Shown: positions 53,923 to 63,285, counted from the first letter of the stretch. The stretch: 64,000 nt of DNA from Saccharothrix sp. HUAS TT1 (GCF_040744945.1 NZ_CP160453.1:8246001-8310000), one strand, 5' to 3'. The notes: a model not told the origin generated them from the sequence alone. Numbers and translations: made by a program.

Positions 53923-54894
53923 GTGACGAAGGCGAGTGGGGCACTGCTGGGGTTGGCGTACGGCGATGCGTTGGGTGCGCCGACGGAGTTCATGACGGTC
54001 GCCGAGATCGAGCGGCGGTACGGGGTCGGTGGGCCGCGGGAGCTGGAAGGTGATCCCGCGCTGATCACCGACGACACCCAGATGACGTTGGCGGTCGCAC
54101 GGGCGCTGGAGGGCGGCCTGGACGGGATCGCCGACGCGTTGCGGGACCACTTCGTGCGGTGGTGGAAGTCGCCCGACAACAACCGCGCGCCCGGCATGAC
54201 GTGCCTCCAGGCGTGCGAGAAGCTGGCCGACGGGTTGCCGTGGCGGGAGGCCACCGGGGCCTCGTCCAAGGGCTGCGGCGCGAACATGCGAGTCGTGCCG
54301 GTCGGCCTGGTCCCCGGCCTGTCCGACGACGACCGCGCCGGGATCGCGCAGCTCCAGTCCGCACTCACGCACGGCCACCCGACGGCGCTGGCGGCGAGCG
54401 AGCTGACGGCGTTCGCGGTGCACTGGCTGCGCGGCGGCACGGATGCCGGTGACCTGACGGCAGCGCTGCGGCAGCGGTGCGCGGAGCAGCGGACCACCTA
54501 CCGCGACGAGTGGCTGGCCGACCTGTGGGTCCGGCCCGGCGTGTCGGAGCCCGAGGAGTTCATCGCCAGGGGCTGGGACGAGTGCGCGGCCGCGCTCGAC
54601 GTCCTCGCCGCCGCCGAGCCGGACCGGGACGCCGACCCCTGCCTCGCCACGGGCGCCGGGTGGATCGCGGAGGAGGCGCTGGCCACCGCGCTGCACTGCT
54701 TCCTGATGTTCCGCGACGAGCCGGTGGCGGCGCTGTCGCGGGCGGCGACGACGTCCGGTGACTCGGACTCGATCGCGTGCCTCGCGGGCGCGTTCGCGGG
54801 TGCGGCGCACGGCCTCGGGGCCTGGCCCGAGGAGTGGGCCGAGCGCATCGAGCACGGCACCGAGCTGGCCGCGTTCGGGCGGTTGTGGGACTAG
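53923..54894 (+). CDS. ADP-ribosylglycohydrolase family protein
   Basis: A 323 aa all-helical hydrolase from GTG 53923. It begins GALLGLAYGDALGAPTEF and carries the metal motifs TDDTQMT near residue 48 and SGDSDSIACLAGAFAGA near residue 285, which bind two Mg2+ or Mn2+ in DraG/ARH enzymes. It removes ADP-ribose from proteins or small molecules. It lies 58 nt after the toxin gene on the same strand; a defence or regulatory link is not shown. Confidence 0.85.
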   Translation: MTKASGALLGLAYGDALGAPTEFMTVAEIERRYGVGGPRELEGDPALITDDTQMTLAVARALEGGLDGIADALRDHFVRWWKSPDNNRAPGMTCLQACEKLADGLPWREATGASSKGCGANMRVVPVGLVPGLSDDDRAGIAQLQSALTHGHPTALAASELTAFAVHWLRGGTDAGDLTAALRQRCAEQRTTYRDEWLADLWVRPGVSEPEEFIARGWDECAAALDVLAAAEPDRDADPCLATGAGWIAEEALATALHCFLMFRDEPVAALSRAATTSGDSDSIACLAGAFAGAAHGLGAWPEEWAERIEHGTELAAFGRLWD

Positions 54895-54934
54895 TTTTGG
54901 ACAGGGCGGCCCAGAACCTGCTGCCGTCGCGGGC

Positions 54935-55280
54935 GTGCCGCGCCTCGGGGAGTTCGACGAGGAGCAGGCGCTCGACGCCGCCATGCGCGCGTTCTGGGCG
55001 AACGGCTGCGAAGCGACGTCCACCGAGGACCTGTGCCGGGCCACCGCCGCCGGCATGAACGGGCTGGTGCTCGGCACCCTCCTCGGCTTGCCGCTGGCCA
55101 CGTTCCTCGGCGAGCGCCTGGGCCATCGGGGCGTGGCTGGGCGGCCTGCTGATCACCGACCACGGCCTGCGCTCGCCGCTGTGGCTCGGTGCGGGGCTCG
55201 CGGTGCTCGGGCTGGTCACCCTGCTCCCCGACCTGCGCCGGATCTCGCCGGTCCCGCGCCACGCCACCACCTCGCGGTGA
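54935..55280 (+). pseudogene. Composite relic: TetR regulator N-terminus joined to two MFS transporter fragments
   Basis: From 54935 the frame reads VPRLGEFDEEQALDAAMRAFWANG and TSTEDLCRATA, the first part of a TetR DNA-binding domain. At about 55050 it jumps to MNGLVLGTLLGLPLATFLGERLG, an MFS helix 5-6 segment. Near 55122 another jump, with a frame change, leads to AIGAWLGGLLITDHGLRSPLWLGAGLAVL and the C-terminal end of that MFS pump (stop 55278). Roughly 150-200 MFS residues and most of TetR are gone. It is the residue of a regulator-efflux pair. Confidence 0.72.
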
Positions 55281-55298
55281 CGCGGGACCGGCGGGGTT

Positions 55299-56051
55299 TC
55301 AGGACTTGTTGCGGAACAGCTTGTTGCCCAGCCAGACCAGCGGGTCGTAGCGCCGGTCGGCCACGCGCTCCTTCATCGGGATCAGCGCGTTGTCGGTGAT
55401 CTTGATGTGCTCCGGGCACACCTCGGTGCAGCACTTCGTGATGTTGCACAGCCCCAGGCCGTGCGACGACTGCGCCTCCTGGACCCGGTCAGCCTCGTCC
55501 AGCGGGTGCATCTCCAGCTCGGCGACCCGCATCAGGAACCGCGGCCCGGCGAACGACTCCTTGTTCTCCTCGTGGTCGCGGATCACGTGGCAGGTGTTGT
55601 TGCACAGGAAGCACTCGATGCACTTGCGGAACTCCTGCGAGCGCTCCACGTCGACCTGCTGCATCCGGTACTCCCCCGGCGCCACACCGGCCGGCGGCTT
55701 GAAGGCGGGGATCTCGCGCGCCTTCTTGTAGTTGTACGACACGTCCGTGACCAGGTCGCGGATCACCGGGAACGTGCGCATCGGCGTCACGGTCACCGTC
55801 TCGTCCTCCGCGAACACCGACATCCGCGTCATGCACAGCAGCCTGGGCCTGCCGTTGATCTCCGCCGAGCACGACCCGCACTTGCCCGCCTTGCAGTTCC
55901 ACCGCACGGCCAAGTCCGGCGTCTGGGTCGCCTGCAACCGGTGGATGATGTCGAGCACGACCTCGCCCTCGTTCACCTCGACGGTGAAGTCCTCCAGGCC
56001 GCCGCCCTCGTCCGAACCGCGCCACACCCGGAAGTGCCCCTGGTACCCCAT
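55299..56051 (-). CDS. sdhB: Succinate dehydrogenase iron-sulfur subunit
   Basis: A 250 aa protein from ATG 56051. The 2Fe-2S ferredoxin domain has C53, C58, C61 and C73; the C-terminal domain binds a 4Fe-4S cluster (CIECFLC) and a 3Fe-4S cluster (CNITKCCTEVCP). It passes electrons from SdhA to quinone. It follows sdhA by 1 nt in an sdhC-sdhA-sdhB order matching mycobacterial Sdh1 (Rv0249c-Rv0247c). Confidence 0.93.
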   Translation of the reverse strand: MGYQGHFRVWRGSDEGGGLEDFTVEVNEGEVVLDIIHRLQATQTPDLAVRWNCKAGKCGSCSAEINGRPRLLCMTRMSVFAEDETVTVTPMRTFPVIRDLVTDVSYNYKKAREIPAFKPPAGVAPGEYRMQQVDVERSQEFRKCIECFLCNNTCHVIRDHEENKESFAGPRFLMRVAELEMHPLDEADRVQEAQSSHGLGLCNITKCCTEVCPEHIKITDNALIPMKERVADRRYDPLVWLGNKLFRNKS

Positions 56052-56052
56052 G

Positions 56053-57936
56053 TCAGCCCTCCAGCTCGTCCGCGGTCAGGTACTTCTGCAACTCGCTCGC
56101 CTCGAACAGCTCCAGCAGGTCCGACCGGATCGGGACCTGCGGCTCCTCGACCACCTCGACCGAGGAGTCGGCCAACCGGCACACCAGCAGCTTGCGCCGC
56201 CAGTCGGCGTCCATGCTCGGGTAGTCGTCGCGGGTGTGGCCGCCGCGGCTCTCGGTGCGCAGCAGCGCGGCACGCGCCACGCACTCGCTGACCAGCAGCA
56301 TGTTGCGCAGGTCCAGCGCCAGGTGCCAGCCCGGGTTGAACTGCCGGTGCCCCTCGACCACCACGGTCGCGGCCCGCCGCTTCAGCTCGGCCAGCCGCTG
56401 GACCGCCTGGTCCATCTCCTCGGCCCGCCGGATGATGCCGACCAGGTCGTTCATCGCCTGCTGCAGCTCCATGTGCAGCGTGTACGGGTTCTCGCCGCCC
56501 GCGTCGGCGCCCGAGAACGGCGCCACGGCCGTTCGCTCCGCCTCCGCGACCGCCTCGTCCGAGCACACCGGCCGCGCGTCGAGCCCGGCCACGTAGTCCG
56601 ACGCGCCCAGCCCGGCCCGGCGGCCGAACACCAGCAGGTCGGACAGCGAGTTGCCGCCCAGCCGGTTCGAGCCGTGCATCCCGCCGGACACCTCGCCCGC
56701 CGCGAACAGCCCCGGCACCGACGACGCGCCGGTGTCCGGGTCGACCCGCACGCCGCCCATCACGTAGTGGCAGGTCGGCCCGACCTCCATCGGCTGCGCG
56801 GTGATGTCGACGTCGGCCAGCTCCTTGAACTGGTGGTGCATCGACGGCAGCCGCCGCATGATCTCCTCGGCGGGCAGCCGGGTGGAGACGTCCAGGAACA
56901 CGCCGCCGTGCTCGGAGCCGCGCCCGGCCTTGACCTCGGAGTTGATCGCGCGGGCCACCTCGTCGCGGGGCAGCAGCTCCGGTGGCCGCCGGTTGGCGCC
57001 GGGGTCGGAGTACCAGCGGTCGGCTTCGGCCTCGTTGTCGGCGTACTTGTCCTTGAACACCTCGGGGATGTAGTCGAACATGAACCGCTTGCCATCGGAG
57101 TTGCGCAGCACGCCGCCGTCACCGCGGACCGACTCGGTGACCAGGATGCCCTTCACCGACGGCGGCCAGACCATGCCGGTCGGGTGGAACTGGACGAACT
57201 CCATGTTGATCAGCGACGCGCCCGCGCGCATCGCCAGCGCGTGGCCGTCCCCGGTGTACTCCCACGAGTTCGACGTCACCTTGAAGGACTTGCCGATGCC
57301 GCCGGTGGCCAGCACCACGGCGGGCGCCTCGAACAGCACGAACCGGCCGGACTCGCGCCAGTAGCCGAACGCGCCGGCCACCTTGCCGTCGTCGAGCACC
57401 AGGTCCGTGACGGTGAACTCCTGGAACACCTTGAGCCGCGACTCGTAGTCCCCGGTCTCGGCGAGGTCGTCCTGCTGCAGCGACACCACCTTCTGCTGGA
57501 GGCTGCGGATCAGCTCCAGCCCCGTGCGGTCGCCGACGTGCGCCAGCCTCGGGTACTCGTGGCCGCCGAAGTTGCGCTGGCTGATGCGACCGTCCTTGGT
57601 GCGGTCGAACAACGCGCCGTAGGTCTCCAGCTCCCACACCCGGTCGGGCGCCTCCTTGGCGTGCAGCTCGGCCATCCGCCAGTTGTTGAGGAACTTCCCG
57701 CCGCGCATGGTGTCGCGGAAGTGGACCTGCCAGCTGTCGTTGGAGTTGACGTTGCCCATGGCCGCGGCGATGCCGCCCTCGGCCATCACCGTGTGCGCCT
57801 TGCCGAACAACGACTTGCACAGCACCGCCGTGCGCATCCCGCGTTCCCTGGCCTCGATCGCGGCGCGCAGCCCCGCACCGCCGGCACCGATCACGAGCAC
57901 GTCGAACGAATGCCGTTCCAGCTCGGGCAAAACCAC
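56053..57936 (-). CDS. sdhA: Succinate dehydrogenase/fumarate reductase flavoprotein subunit
   Basis: A 627 aa flavoprotein from GTG 57936. VLVIGAGGAGLRAAIEA is the FAD Rossmann loop, and H48 in KAHTVMAEGG is the expected covalent FAD-linking histidine. HPTG and GGVRVDPDT and the C-terminal GGHTRDDYPSMD are substrate-site marks. It oxidises succinate to fumarate in the TCA cycle. It lies between the membrane anchor (3 nt upstream) and sdhB, so the three form one operon. Confidence 0.94.
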   Translation of the reverse strand: MVLPELERHSFDVLVIGAGGAGLRAAIEARERGMRTAVLCKSLFGKAHTVMAEGGIAAAMGNVNSNDSWQVHFRDTMRGGKFLNNWRMAELHAKEAPDRVWELETYGALFDRTKDGRISQRNFGGHEYPRLAHVGDRTGLELIRSLQQKVVSLQQDDLAETGDYESRLKVFQEFTVTDLVLDDGKVAGAFGYWRESGRFVLFEAPAVVLATGGIGKSFKVTSNSWEYTGDGHALAMRAGASLINMEFVQFHPTGMVWPPSVKGILVTESVRGDGGVLRNSDGKRFMFDYIPEVFKDKYADNEAEADRWYSDPGANRRPPELLPRDEVARAINSEVKAGRGSEHGGVFLDVSTRLPAEEIMRRLPSMHHQFKELADVDITAQPMEVGPTCHYVMGGVRVDPDTGASSVPGLFAAGEVSGGMHGSNRLGGNSLSDLLVFGRRAGLGASDYVAGLDARPVCSDEAVAEAERTAVAPFSGADAGGENPYTLHMELQQAMNDLVGIIRRAEEMDQAVQRLAELKRRAATVVVEGHRQFNPGWHLALDLRNMLLVSECVARAALLRTESRGGHTRDDYPSMDADWRRKLLVCRLADSSVEVVEEPQVPIRSDLLELFEASELQKYLTADELEG

Positions 57937-57939
57937 TCC

Positions 57940-58701
57940 TCAGTTGACGAATCGGAGGTCGGCGATCGTCCCGGAGGCGACCAGCGCGACGTAGAGGTCC
58001 GTGACGCAGACGAAGATGAGCGAGGCCCAGGCCAGCTGCATGTGCTTGGCGTTGAGCTTGGAGATCTGCGTCCACGCCCAGTACCGGACCGGGTGCTTGG
58101 AGAAGTGCTTCAGCCGCCCGCCCGCGATGTGCCGGCACGAGTGGCACGACAGCGTGTACGCGGCCAGCAGGCCGACGTTCACCAGCAGCACGATGTTGCC
58201 CAGGCCGATGCCGGTGCTGAAGGCGTAGAACGCGTCGTAGATGTTGATCAGCAGCAGGAGCGAGGCCGCGTAGAAGAAGTAGCGGTGCAGGTTCTGCGCG
58301 ATCAGCGGGAAGCGGGTCTCACCGGTGTACTTGGCGTGCGGCTCGGCCACCGCGCACGCGGGCGGGGACATCCACGCCGCCCGGTAGTACGCCTTGCGGT
58401 AGTAGTAGCAGGTCACCCGGAAGCCGAGCAGGAACGGGATGATCACCACCGGCGGGGTCAGGAACCCCGGCAGCTCGGGCAGCGGCCGGCCGAAGTGCGC
58501 CGCGTTCGGCAGGCACTCCTGGCTCAGGCACGGCGAGTACATGGGTGTCAGGTAGCGGTACTCGTCCACCCAGTAGAAGTCGCCCATGAACGTGCGCACG
58601 GCCGCGTAGATCGAAATCAGGAGCAGGCCCACCACCGTCACCAACGGCGGCAGCCACCACCGGTCCGTGCGCAACGTGCGCTGGGCGATCTGCGCCCTCA
58701 T
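57940..58701 (-). CDS. sdhC: Succinate dehydrogenase membrane anchor (Sdh1-type)
   Basis: A 253 aa membrane protein from ATG 58701. About five transmembrane helices are predicted, with a loop WVDEYRYLTPMYSPCLSQECLPNAAHFG between helices 1 and 2 and a conserved His-rich TM region (NLHRYFFYAASLLLLINIYDAFYAF, LSCHSCRHIAGG). This single-anchor arrangement is that of the actinobacterial Sdh1, which passes electrons to menaquinone. It heads the sdh operon. Confidence 0.85.
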   Translation of the reverse strand: MRAQIAQRTLRTDRWWLPPLVTVVGLLLISIYAAVRTFMGDFYWVDEYRYLTPMYSPCLSQECLPNAAHFGRPLPELPGFLTPPVVIIPFLLGFRVTCYYYRKAYYRAAWMSPPACAVAEPHAKYTGETRFPLIAQNLHRYFFYAASLLLLINIYDAFYAFSTGIGLGNIVLLVNVGLLAAYTLSCHSCRHIAGGRLKHFSKHPVRYWAWTQISKLNAKHMQLAWASLIFVCVTDLYVALVASGTIADLRFVN

Positions 58702-58777
58702 ACCTCACCTCGTTCCACGTCGTTGTGGTGCGGGACACAATGTGGTTTGGGACACACAAGGGGGCCTGAAACGGGAG

Positions 58778-58805
58778 CGGCCCCCGCGTTCGCACGCGGG
58801 GGCCG
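58778..58805 (-). terminator. Hairpin between the small coiled-coil gene and sdh
   Basis: CGGCCCCCGCGT pairs perfectly with ACGCGGGGGCCG across a 4-nt loop, 14 nt beyond the stop of the small gene on the minus strand and 76 nt before sdhC. Confidence 0.75.
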
Positions 58806-58819
58806 GTCTCGCCAACTGG

Positions 58820-59116
58820 TCAGGTCCGATGGCTGCGGTAGCCGCCGAGCCCTTCGTCGTCGGCGTCCCGCCACAGCTGCGGGTCGTACGGCGTGTCGGG
58901 CACGACGACGACTTCCCGCTCGACCCGGGGCGCCTCGCGCTGCCGGGGCGTGCTGTCCAGGTCCAGCAGCTCGGTCGCGTCGATGTCCAGCCGCTCGACG
59001 TCGTTGGCCAGCCGCTGCACCGCGGCCACGTCGCCGTACCGCGCACGCAGGCCGCCGACGCACTGGCGCAGCCGGCCGAGCGCCCGGCGCAGCTCCACGA
59101 TCTCGGAGGACGTCAT
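58820..59116 (-). CDS. Small coiled-coil protein of unknown function (98 aa)
   Basis: ATG 59116 follows GGGAGGTGCC. Residues 4-55 form a probable coiled coil (SEIVELRRALGRLRQCVGGLRARYGDVAAVQRLANDVERLDIDATELL); the tail is acidic with VEREVVVVPDTPYDPQLWRDADDEGLGGY, which looks like a disordered binding segment. No family is recognised. It lies between divergent edd-eda and the sdh operon and is separated from sdh by a terminator. Confidence 0.7.
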   Translation of the reverse strand: MTSSEIVELRRALGRLRQCVGGLRARYGDVAAVQRLANDVERLDIDATELLDLDSTPRQREAPRVEREVVVVPDTPYDPQLWRDADDEGLGGYRSHRT

Positions 59117-59342
59117 GGTCAGGCACCTCCCTCGGGTCGATCCGTGTGCCGACTCTGCCAAGTCCACGCCGCTGTGACAAGCACCACAAGAGCACGAGTC
59201 GCGTCTCAGGATCTGAATCGTTTTTGTGACGATCATGTGTCGTGACATAGTGTGCTTGCTGTCACGTCCGTCCGTGCGACGCCAGCGCTGTCGTCCCACC
59301 GGGCCCACCACGGCCCGTGATCACCACCGGAGACAGCGAATC
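59117..59342. promoter_or_regulatory. Divergent control region before edd with imperfect inverted repeat
   Basis: TGTGACGA (59225-59232) and TCGTGACA (59240-59247) are inverted with one mismatch and a 7-nt spacer, a plausible operator for a sugar-acid regulator. Nothing else, such as a small gene, is evident in the 226-nt gap. Confidence 0.35.
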
Positions 59343-61208
59343 ATGAGCGTGCATCCCGTCGTCGCCGCGGTGACGGCTCGAATCGCCGCCCGCAGCGCCG
59401 CCGGCCGGTCCGCCTACCTCGAACGAATCGCCCAGGCCCAGCAGGAGGGCCCCGCCCGCCGGGACATGGCGTGCAGCAACCTGGCGCACGGCTTCGCCGG
59501 GATCACGGGCGGTGACAAGGACCTCCTCCGCGCCCTGCGTCGCCCGAACGTGGCGATCGTGTCCGCGTACAACGACATGCTGTCCGCCCACCAGCCGATG
59601 CACGAGTACCCGGCGTGGATCAAGGACGCCGCCCGCGCGGTCGGCGGCGTGGCCCAGTTCGCGGGCGGCGTGCCCGCGATGTGCGACGGCATCACCCAGG
59701 GCCGTGCGGGGATGGAGCTGTCCCTGTTCAGCCGCGAGGTCATCGCCATGGCCACCGGCGTCGCGCTGGCGCACGAGATGTTCGACTCGGCGCTGCTGCT
59801 CGGCGTGTGCGACAAGATCACGCCCGGCCTGCTGATCGGCGCGCTGTCGTTCGGGCACCTGCCCGCGATCCTGGTGCCTGCGGGCCCCATGCACTCCGGC
59901 CTGCCGAACTCGGAGAAGGCCCGCGTGCGGCAGCTGTTCGCGGAGGACAAGGCCACCCGCGAGGACCTGCTCGAAGCCGAGGCGCAGTCCTACCACAGCC
60001 CCGGGACCTGCACGTTCTACGGCACGGCGAACTCCAACCAGCTCGTGGTCGAGGTCATGGGCCTGCACCTGCCCGGCGCGAGCTTCGTGCCGCCGGGCAC
60101 CAGGCTGCGCAAGGCGCTGACCGAGGAGGCCGCGCGGCGCGCGGTGGAGATCAGCCGCGGCGGGGACTACACCCCGATCGGGCACGTGGTCGACGTGAAG
60201 TCCGTGGTCAACGGCGTGATCGCGCTGCTGGCCACCGGCGGGTCGACCAACCACACCATGCACCTGGTCGCCATCGCCTCGGCCGCGGGCATCGAGCTGA
60301 GCTGGGACGACTTCTCCGAGCTGTCGTCGGCGGTGCCGCTGCTGGCCCGGGTCTACCCGAACGGCTCGGCGGACATCAACCACTTCCAGGCCGCGGGCGG
60401 CGTGCAGTTCCTCGTCTCGACGCTGCTGGACGCGGGCCTGCTGCACGCCGACGTGAAGACCGTGGCGGGCGACGGGCTGGACCGCTACCGGCAGGAGCCG
60501 GTGCTGGTCGAGGGCGTGCTCCAGTGGCGCCCGGGCCCGCCGCGCTCGCTCGACACCGACGTGCTGCGGCCCGTGTCGGAGCCGTTCGCGGCCGACGGCG
60601 GCCTGCGGATGCTGTCGGGCAACCTCGGGCGCGCGGTGATCAAGGTGTCGGCGGTCGAGCCGGAGCACCGGGTGGTCGAGGCTCCCGCGCGGGTGTTCAC
60701 CTCGCAGGAGGCGTTCAGCGCCGCGTTCCAGGCCTGTGAGCTGGAGCGGGACGTGGTCGTGGTGGTGCGCCAGCAGGGGCCGCAGGCCAACGGGATGCCC
60801 GAGCTGCACAAGCTCACCCCCGCGCTGGGCGTGCTGATGGACCGGGGCTTCCAGGTCGCGCTGGTCACCGACGGCCGGATGTCCGGCGCGTCGGGCAAGA
60901 TCCCGGCCGCCATCCAGGTCACGCCGGAGGCGGCCGTCGGCGGTCCGCTGGCCCGCGTGCGCGACGGCGACGTGCTGCGGCTGGACGCCGAGACCGGCAC
61001 GCTGGAGGTGTTCGTCGACCCGGCGGAGCTGGCCGGGCGCGACCTGGTGGACTTCCCGCCGGACGCGCAGGCGTGGACCGGCACGGGCCGGGAGCTGTTC
61101 GCCGCGCTGCGCCGGGCGATCGGACCCGCCGACCGGGGCGCGAGCGTGTTCGGACCGATCGCGGCCTCGCACTTCGAAGGCCAGCTCAACCAGGAGGTGT
61201 CCCGGTGA
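59343..61208 (+). CDS. edd: 6-phosphogluconate dehydratase
   Basis: A 621 aa iron-sulfur dehydratase of the IlvD/Edd family, starting at ATG 59343. Motifs: [14 protein letters not shown], the cluster cysteines in [21 protein letters not shown] and [23 protein letters not shown] and the C-terminal [21 protein letters not shown]. It dehydrates 6-phosphogluconate to KDPG, the first committed Entner-Doudoroff step. Its stop overlaps eda by 4 nt. The ED pathway is uncommon among actinomycetes. Confidence 0.93.
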   Translation: MSVHPVVAAVTARIAARSAAGRSAYLERIAQAQQEGPARRDMACSNLAHGFAGITGGDKDLLRALRRPNVAIVSAYNDMLSAHQPMHEYPAWIKDAARAVGGVAQFAGGVPAMCDGITQGRAGMELSLFSREVIAMATGVALAHEMFDSALLLGVCDKITPGLLIGALSFGHLPAILVPAGPMHSGLPNSEKARVRQLFAEDKATREDLLEAEAQSYHSPGTCTFYGTANSNQLVVEVMGLHLPGASFVPPGTRLRKALTEEAARRAVEISRGGDYTPIGHVVDVKSVVNGVIALLATGGSTNHTMHLVAIASAAGIELSWDDFSELSSAVPLLARVYPNGSADINHFQAAGGVQFLVSTLLDAGLLHADVKTVAGDGLDRYRQEPVLVEGVLQWRPGPPRSLDTDVLRPVSEPFAADGGLRMLSGNLGRAVIKVSAVEPEHRVVEAPARVFTSQEAFSAAFQACELERDVVVVVRQQGPQANGMPELHKLTPALGVLMDRGFQVALVTDGRMSGASGKIPAAIQVTPEAAVGGPLARVRDGDVLRLDAETGTLEVFVDPAELAGRDLVDFPPDAQAWTGTGRELFAALRRAIGPADRGASVFGPIAASHFEGQLNQEVSR

Positions 61209-61855
61209 CCCACCCAGAGGAGTCAGCTCCCGCCCACTCGACGGCGGCGGACCTGCTCGCGCTGTCGCCCGTCATCCCGGTCGTCGTCGTGGACGACGCC
61301 GAGCACGCCGTGCCGCTGGCGCGGGCGTTGCTGCGCGGTGGCGTCCGCGTGATCGAGCTTACCCTGCGCACGCCCGCCGCGCTGGCCGCGATCGAGCGGG
61401 TGGCGGCGGAGGTGCCGGGCATCGTGATCGGCGCGGGCACGGTGACCGCGCCGGAGCACGCCGAGCAGGCCGCGAAGGCGGGCGCGGCGTTCCTCGTCAC
61501 GCCCGGGTCGACCGACCGGGTGCTGGACGCGGCCGAGGACACCGGGCTGCCGTTCCTGCCGGGCGCGGCGACCGTGTCGGAGGCGATGCGGCTGGCCGAG
61601 CGCGGGCTGACCTCGCTGAAGTTCTTCCCGGCCGAGGCCGCGGGCGGGGTCGACTACCTGAAGTCGATCGGCGGGCCGCTGCCCGGCCTGCGGTTCTGCC
61701 CGACCGGCGGCATCACGCCCGCGACCGCGCCGAACTACCTGGCGCTGGCCAACGTCGGGTGCGTGGGCGGGTCGTGGCTCGCGCCGAAGGACGCGCTGGT
61801 GTCCGGTGACTGGGCGCGGATCGAGGAGTTGGCCCGGGCCGCTTCAGCGCTGTGA
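61205..61855 (+). CDS. eda: KDPG aldolase (2-dehydro-3-deoxyphosphogluconate aldolase)
   Basis: A 216 aa class I aldolase from GTG 61205. The Schiff-base Lys139 is in [10 protein letters not shown] and the general base Glu51 in VIELTLRT. It splits KDPG into pyruvate and glyceraldehyde 3-phosphate, completing the pathway begun by Edd directly upstream, with which it is translationally coupled. It could also process KDPGal. A terminator hairpin follows. Confidence 0.92.
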   Translation: MTHPEESAPAHSTAADLLALSPVIPVVVVDDAEHAVPLARALLRGGVRVIELTLRTPAALAAIERVAAEVPGIVIGAGTVTAPEHAEQAAKAGAAFLVTPGSTDRVLDAAEDTGLPFLPGAATVSEAMRLAERGLTSLKFFPAEAAGGVDYLKSIGGPLPGLRFCPTGGITPATAPNYLALANVGCVGGSWLAPKDALVSGDWARIEELARAASAL

Positions 61856-61866
61856 GCTGTGGGCGG

Positions 61867-61895
61867 AGGGCGCCTTCCCGGTCGGGGGGCGCCCT
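61867..61895 (+). terminator. Hairpin between eda and the HAD gene
   Basis: AGGGCGCC and GGCGCCCT form an 8-bp stem with a 13-nt loop between the two convergent stops. Confidence 0.55.
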
Positions 61896-61898
61896 TCG

Positions 61899-62540
61899 TC
61901 ATGCCAGGTGGGCGAGCGCTTCCGGGATCGAGTCGGCGACCGGGGCCCCGGTGCGCTCCAGGACCCGGCGCGAGCTGGTGCCCGTGGCGACCAGGACCAC
62001 CTGCGCGCCCACGTTCCGGGCGGCTTCGGCGTCGTCGGCCACGTCGCCGATCAGCACGACCTCCGCGGGGCGCAGGTCCAGCGCGTCGAGGTGCACGGCC
62101 AGGTGCTCGGACTTCGAGCCGCCGTCGGCGGCGGTCCGGAGCCCGTCCACCCTGGTGAACAGCTCGCCCAGGCCGAAGCGCGCGACCAGCGGCACCAGCT
62201 CGTCGTGGAACCACATCGAGAGCAGCGACTGGGTGTGCCGGAGGGCCTTCAGGTGGTCGGGGACGCCGTCGGCCAGCCCGCACAGGTCCACCAGCGCCCG
62301 GTACTCGGCGTGGTAGGCGGTGTCGATGCGGGCCCAGTCGGCGGCGGTCAGCGGTCGGCCGAACATCCGCTCGTAGCAGTCCTTGATGGGGCGGCTGAAC
62401 GTCTCGCGCCAGTGCTCCAGCGTGACGGCCGCGTGGCCGAAGTCGGCGCAGACCCGGTTGACGGCGGCGAGCACCGCGTCGTTGTCGGCGAACAGGGTGC
62501 CGTTCCAGTCCCAGACGACGTGCTCGGCCCTGATCCTCAC
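61899..62540 (-). CDS. HAD-superfamily hydrolase
   Basis: A 213 aa phosphatase from GTG 62540. The nucleophile motif is VVWDWNGTLF (motif I DxxGT-like with WNGT), the cap region is helical, and motif IV is VVLIGDVADDAEAARNVGA with the metal aspartates. It should remove phosphate from a small sugar or related substrate, possibly phosphoglycolate-like. It faces eda across a hairpin. Substrate unknown. Confidence 0.85.
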   Translation of the reverse strand: MRIRAEHVVWDWNGTLFADNDAVLAAVNRVCADFGHAAVTLEHWRETFSRPIKDCYERMFGRPLTAADWARIDTAYHAEYRALVDLCGLADGVPDHLKALRHTQSLLSMWFHDELVPLVARFGLGELFTRVDGLRTAADGGSKSEHLAVHLDALDLRPAEVVLIGDVADDAEAARNVGAQVVLVATGTSSRRVLERTGAPVADSIPEALAHLA

Positions 62541-62595
62541 CCCATCAGGCTACGGCGATAGGTTGGGTGCTCACCTTCTGGGGAGGTAGTGGGGG

Positions 62596-63285
62596 ATGAA
62601 CGCGCGACGAACCACGGTCGTCGCCGAACCGCGCGGCCAGGTGGCGCTGGTGTCGGTCGGTTTCCCGGTGCTGGGCGCGGTCGTGGTGTGGGGCTTGAAG
62701 TCGATCGCCGGGTGGGTGGCCGGCCTGTCGTGGGCGCCGATGCAGGGGCCGTTCGAGCTGGTCTCGTCCATCCCGGAGCCGTGGGCGACGGTGGGGTCGG
62801 TGGCCGTCGGCGCGCTGCTCGGGCTGGTGGTGGCCGGGTTGGCGGCGCACGAGCGGCTGGTGGTCGAGGTGTTCAACGAGGGCGTCGAGGTGCTGCGGGG
62901 CGGGCGGCACAAGAGCTTCGACCGGACCGTGGTGTCCGGGGTGTTCCTGGACGGCAAGAAGCTCGTGCTGCTCGGCGTCGACACCAGCGAACTGGCCCGC
63001 GAGACCCACGACCTGAAGCCGGAGGAGCTGGCGGACGCGTTCCAGTCGCACGGCTACCAGTGGCTGGACGGCGACCCGTACCGCGAGGAGTACCGGCGGT
63101 GGGCCGACGGAACGCCGGACCTCCCGCCGGGGGCGAACGCGTTGCTGAAGGTGCGGGCCGAGGCGTTGCGCAAGGGCGACAACGACGACGCGGCCGAGCT
63201 GCGCGACGAGCTGAGCCGGCTCGGCGTGGTCGTGCGCGAGGAGAAGAAGCGGCAGTACTGGCGGCTCACCCGAGCGCTGCCGTGA
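62596..63285 (+). CDS. YqeB-like membrane protein with C-terminal CysS-like helical domain
   Basis: A 229 aa protein from ATG 62596 behind GGGGAGG. Two transmembrane helices (about 14-38 and 67-84) are followed by a PH-like domain (LVVEVFNEGVEVLRGGRHKSFDRTVVSGVFLDGKKLVLLG) typical of YqeB proteins. The last 50 residues (NALLKVRAEALRKGDNDDAAELRDELSRLGVVVREEKKRQYWRL) resemble the C-terminal helical part of cysteinyl-tRNA synthetase. The fusion is notable; whether it binds tRNA is unknown. The next gene starts inside its stop. Confidence 0.65.
   Translation: MNARRTTVVAEPRGQVALVSVGFPVLGAVVVWGLKSIAGWVAGLSWAPMQGPFELVSSIPEPWATVGSVAVGALLGLVVAGLAAHERLVVEVFNEGVEVLRGGRHKSFDRTVVSGVFLDGKKLVLLGVDTSELARETHDLKPEELADAFQSHGYQWLDGDPYREEYRRWADGTPDLPPGANALLKVRAEALRKGDNDDAAELRDELSRLGVVVREEKKRQYWRLTRALP

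Noticed and set aside
59225..59247. CRP-type TGTGA-N6-TCACA site before edd
   Set aside because: The inverted repeat is real but spacing and bases do not fit a CRP site; listed only as an unspecified operator.
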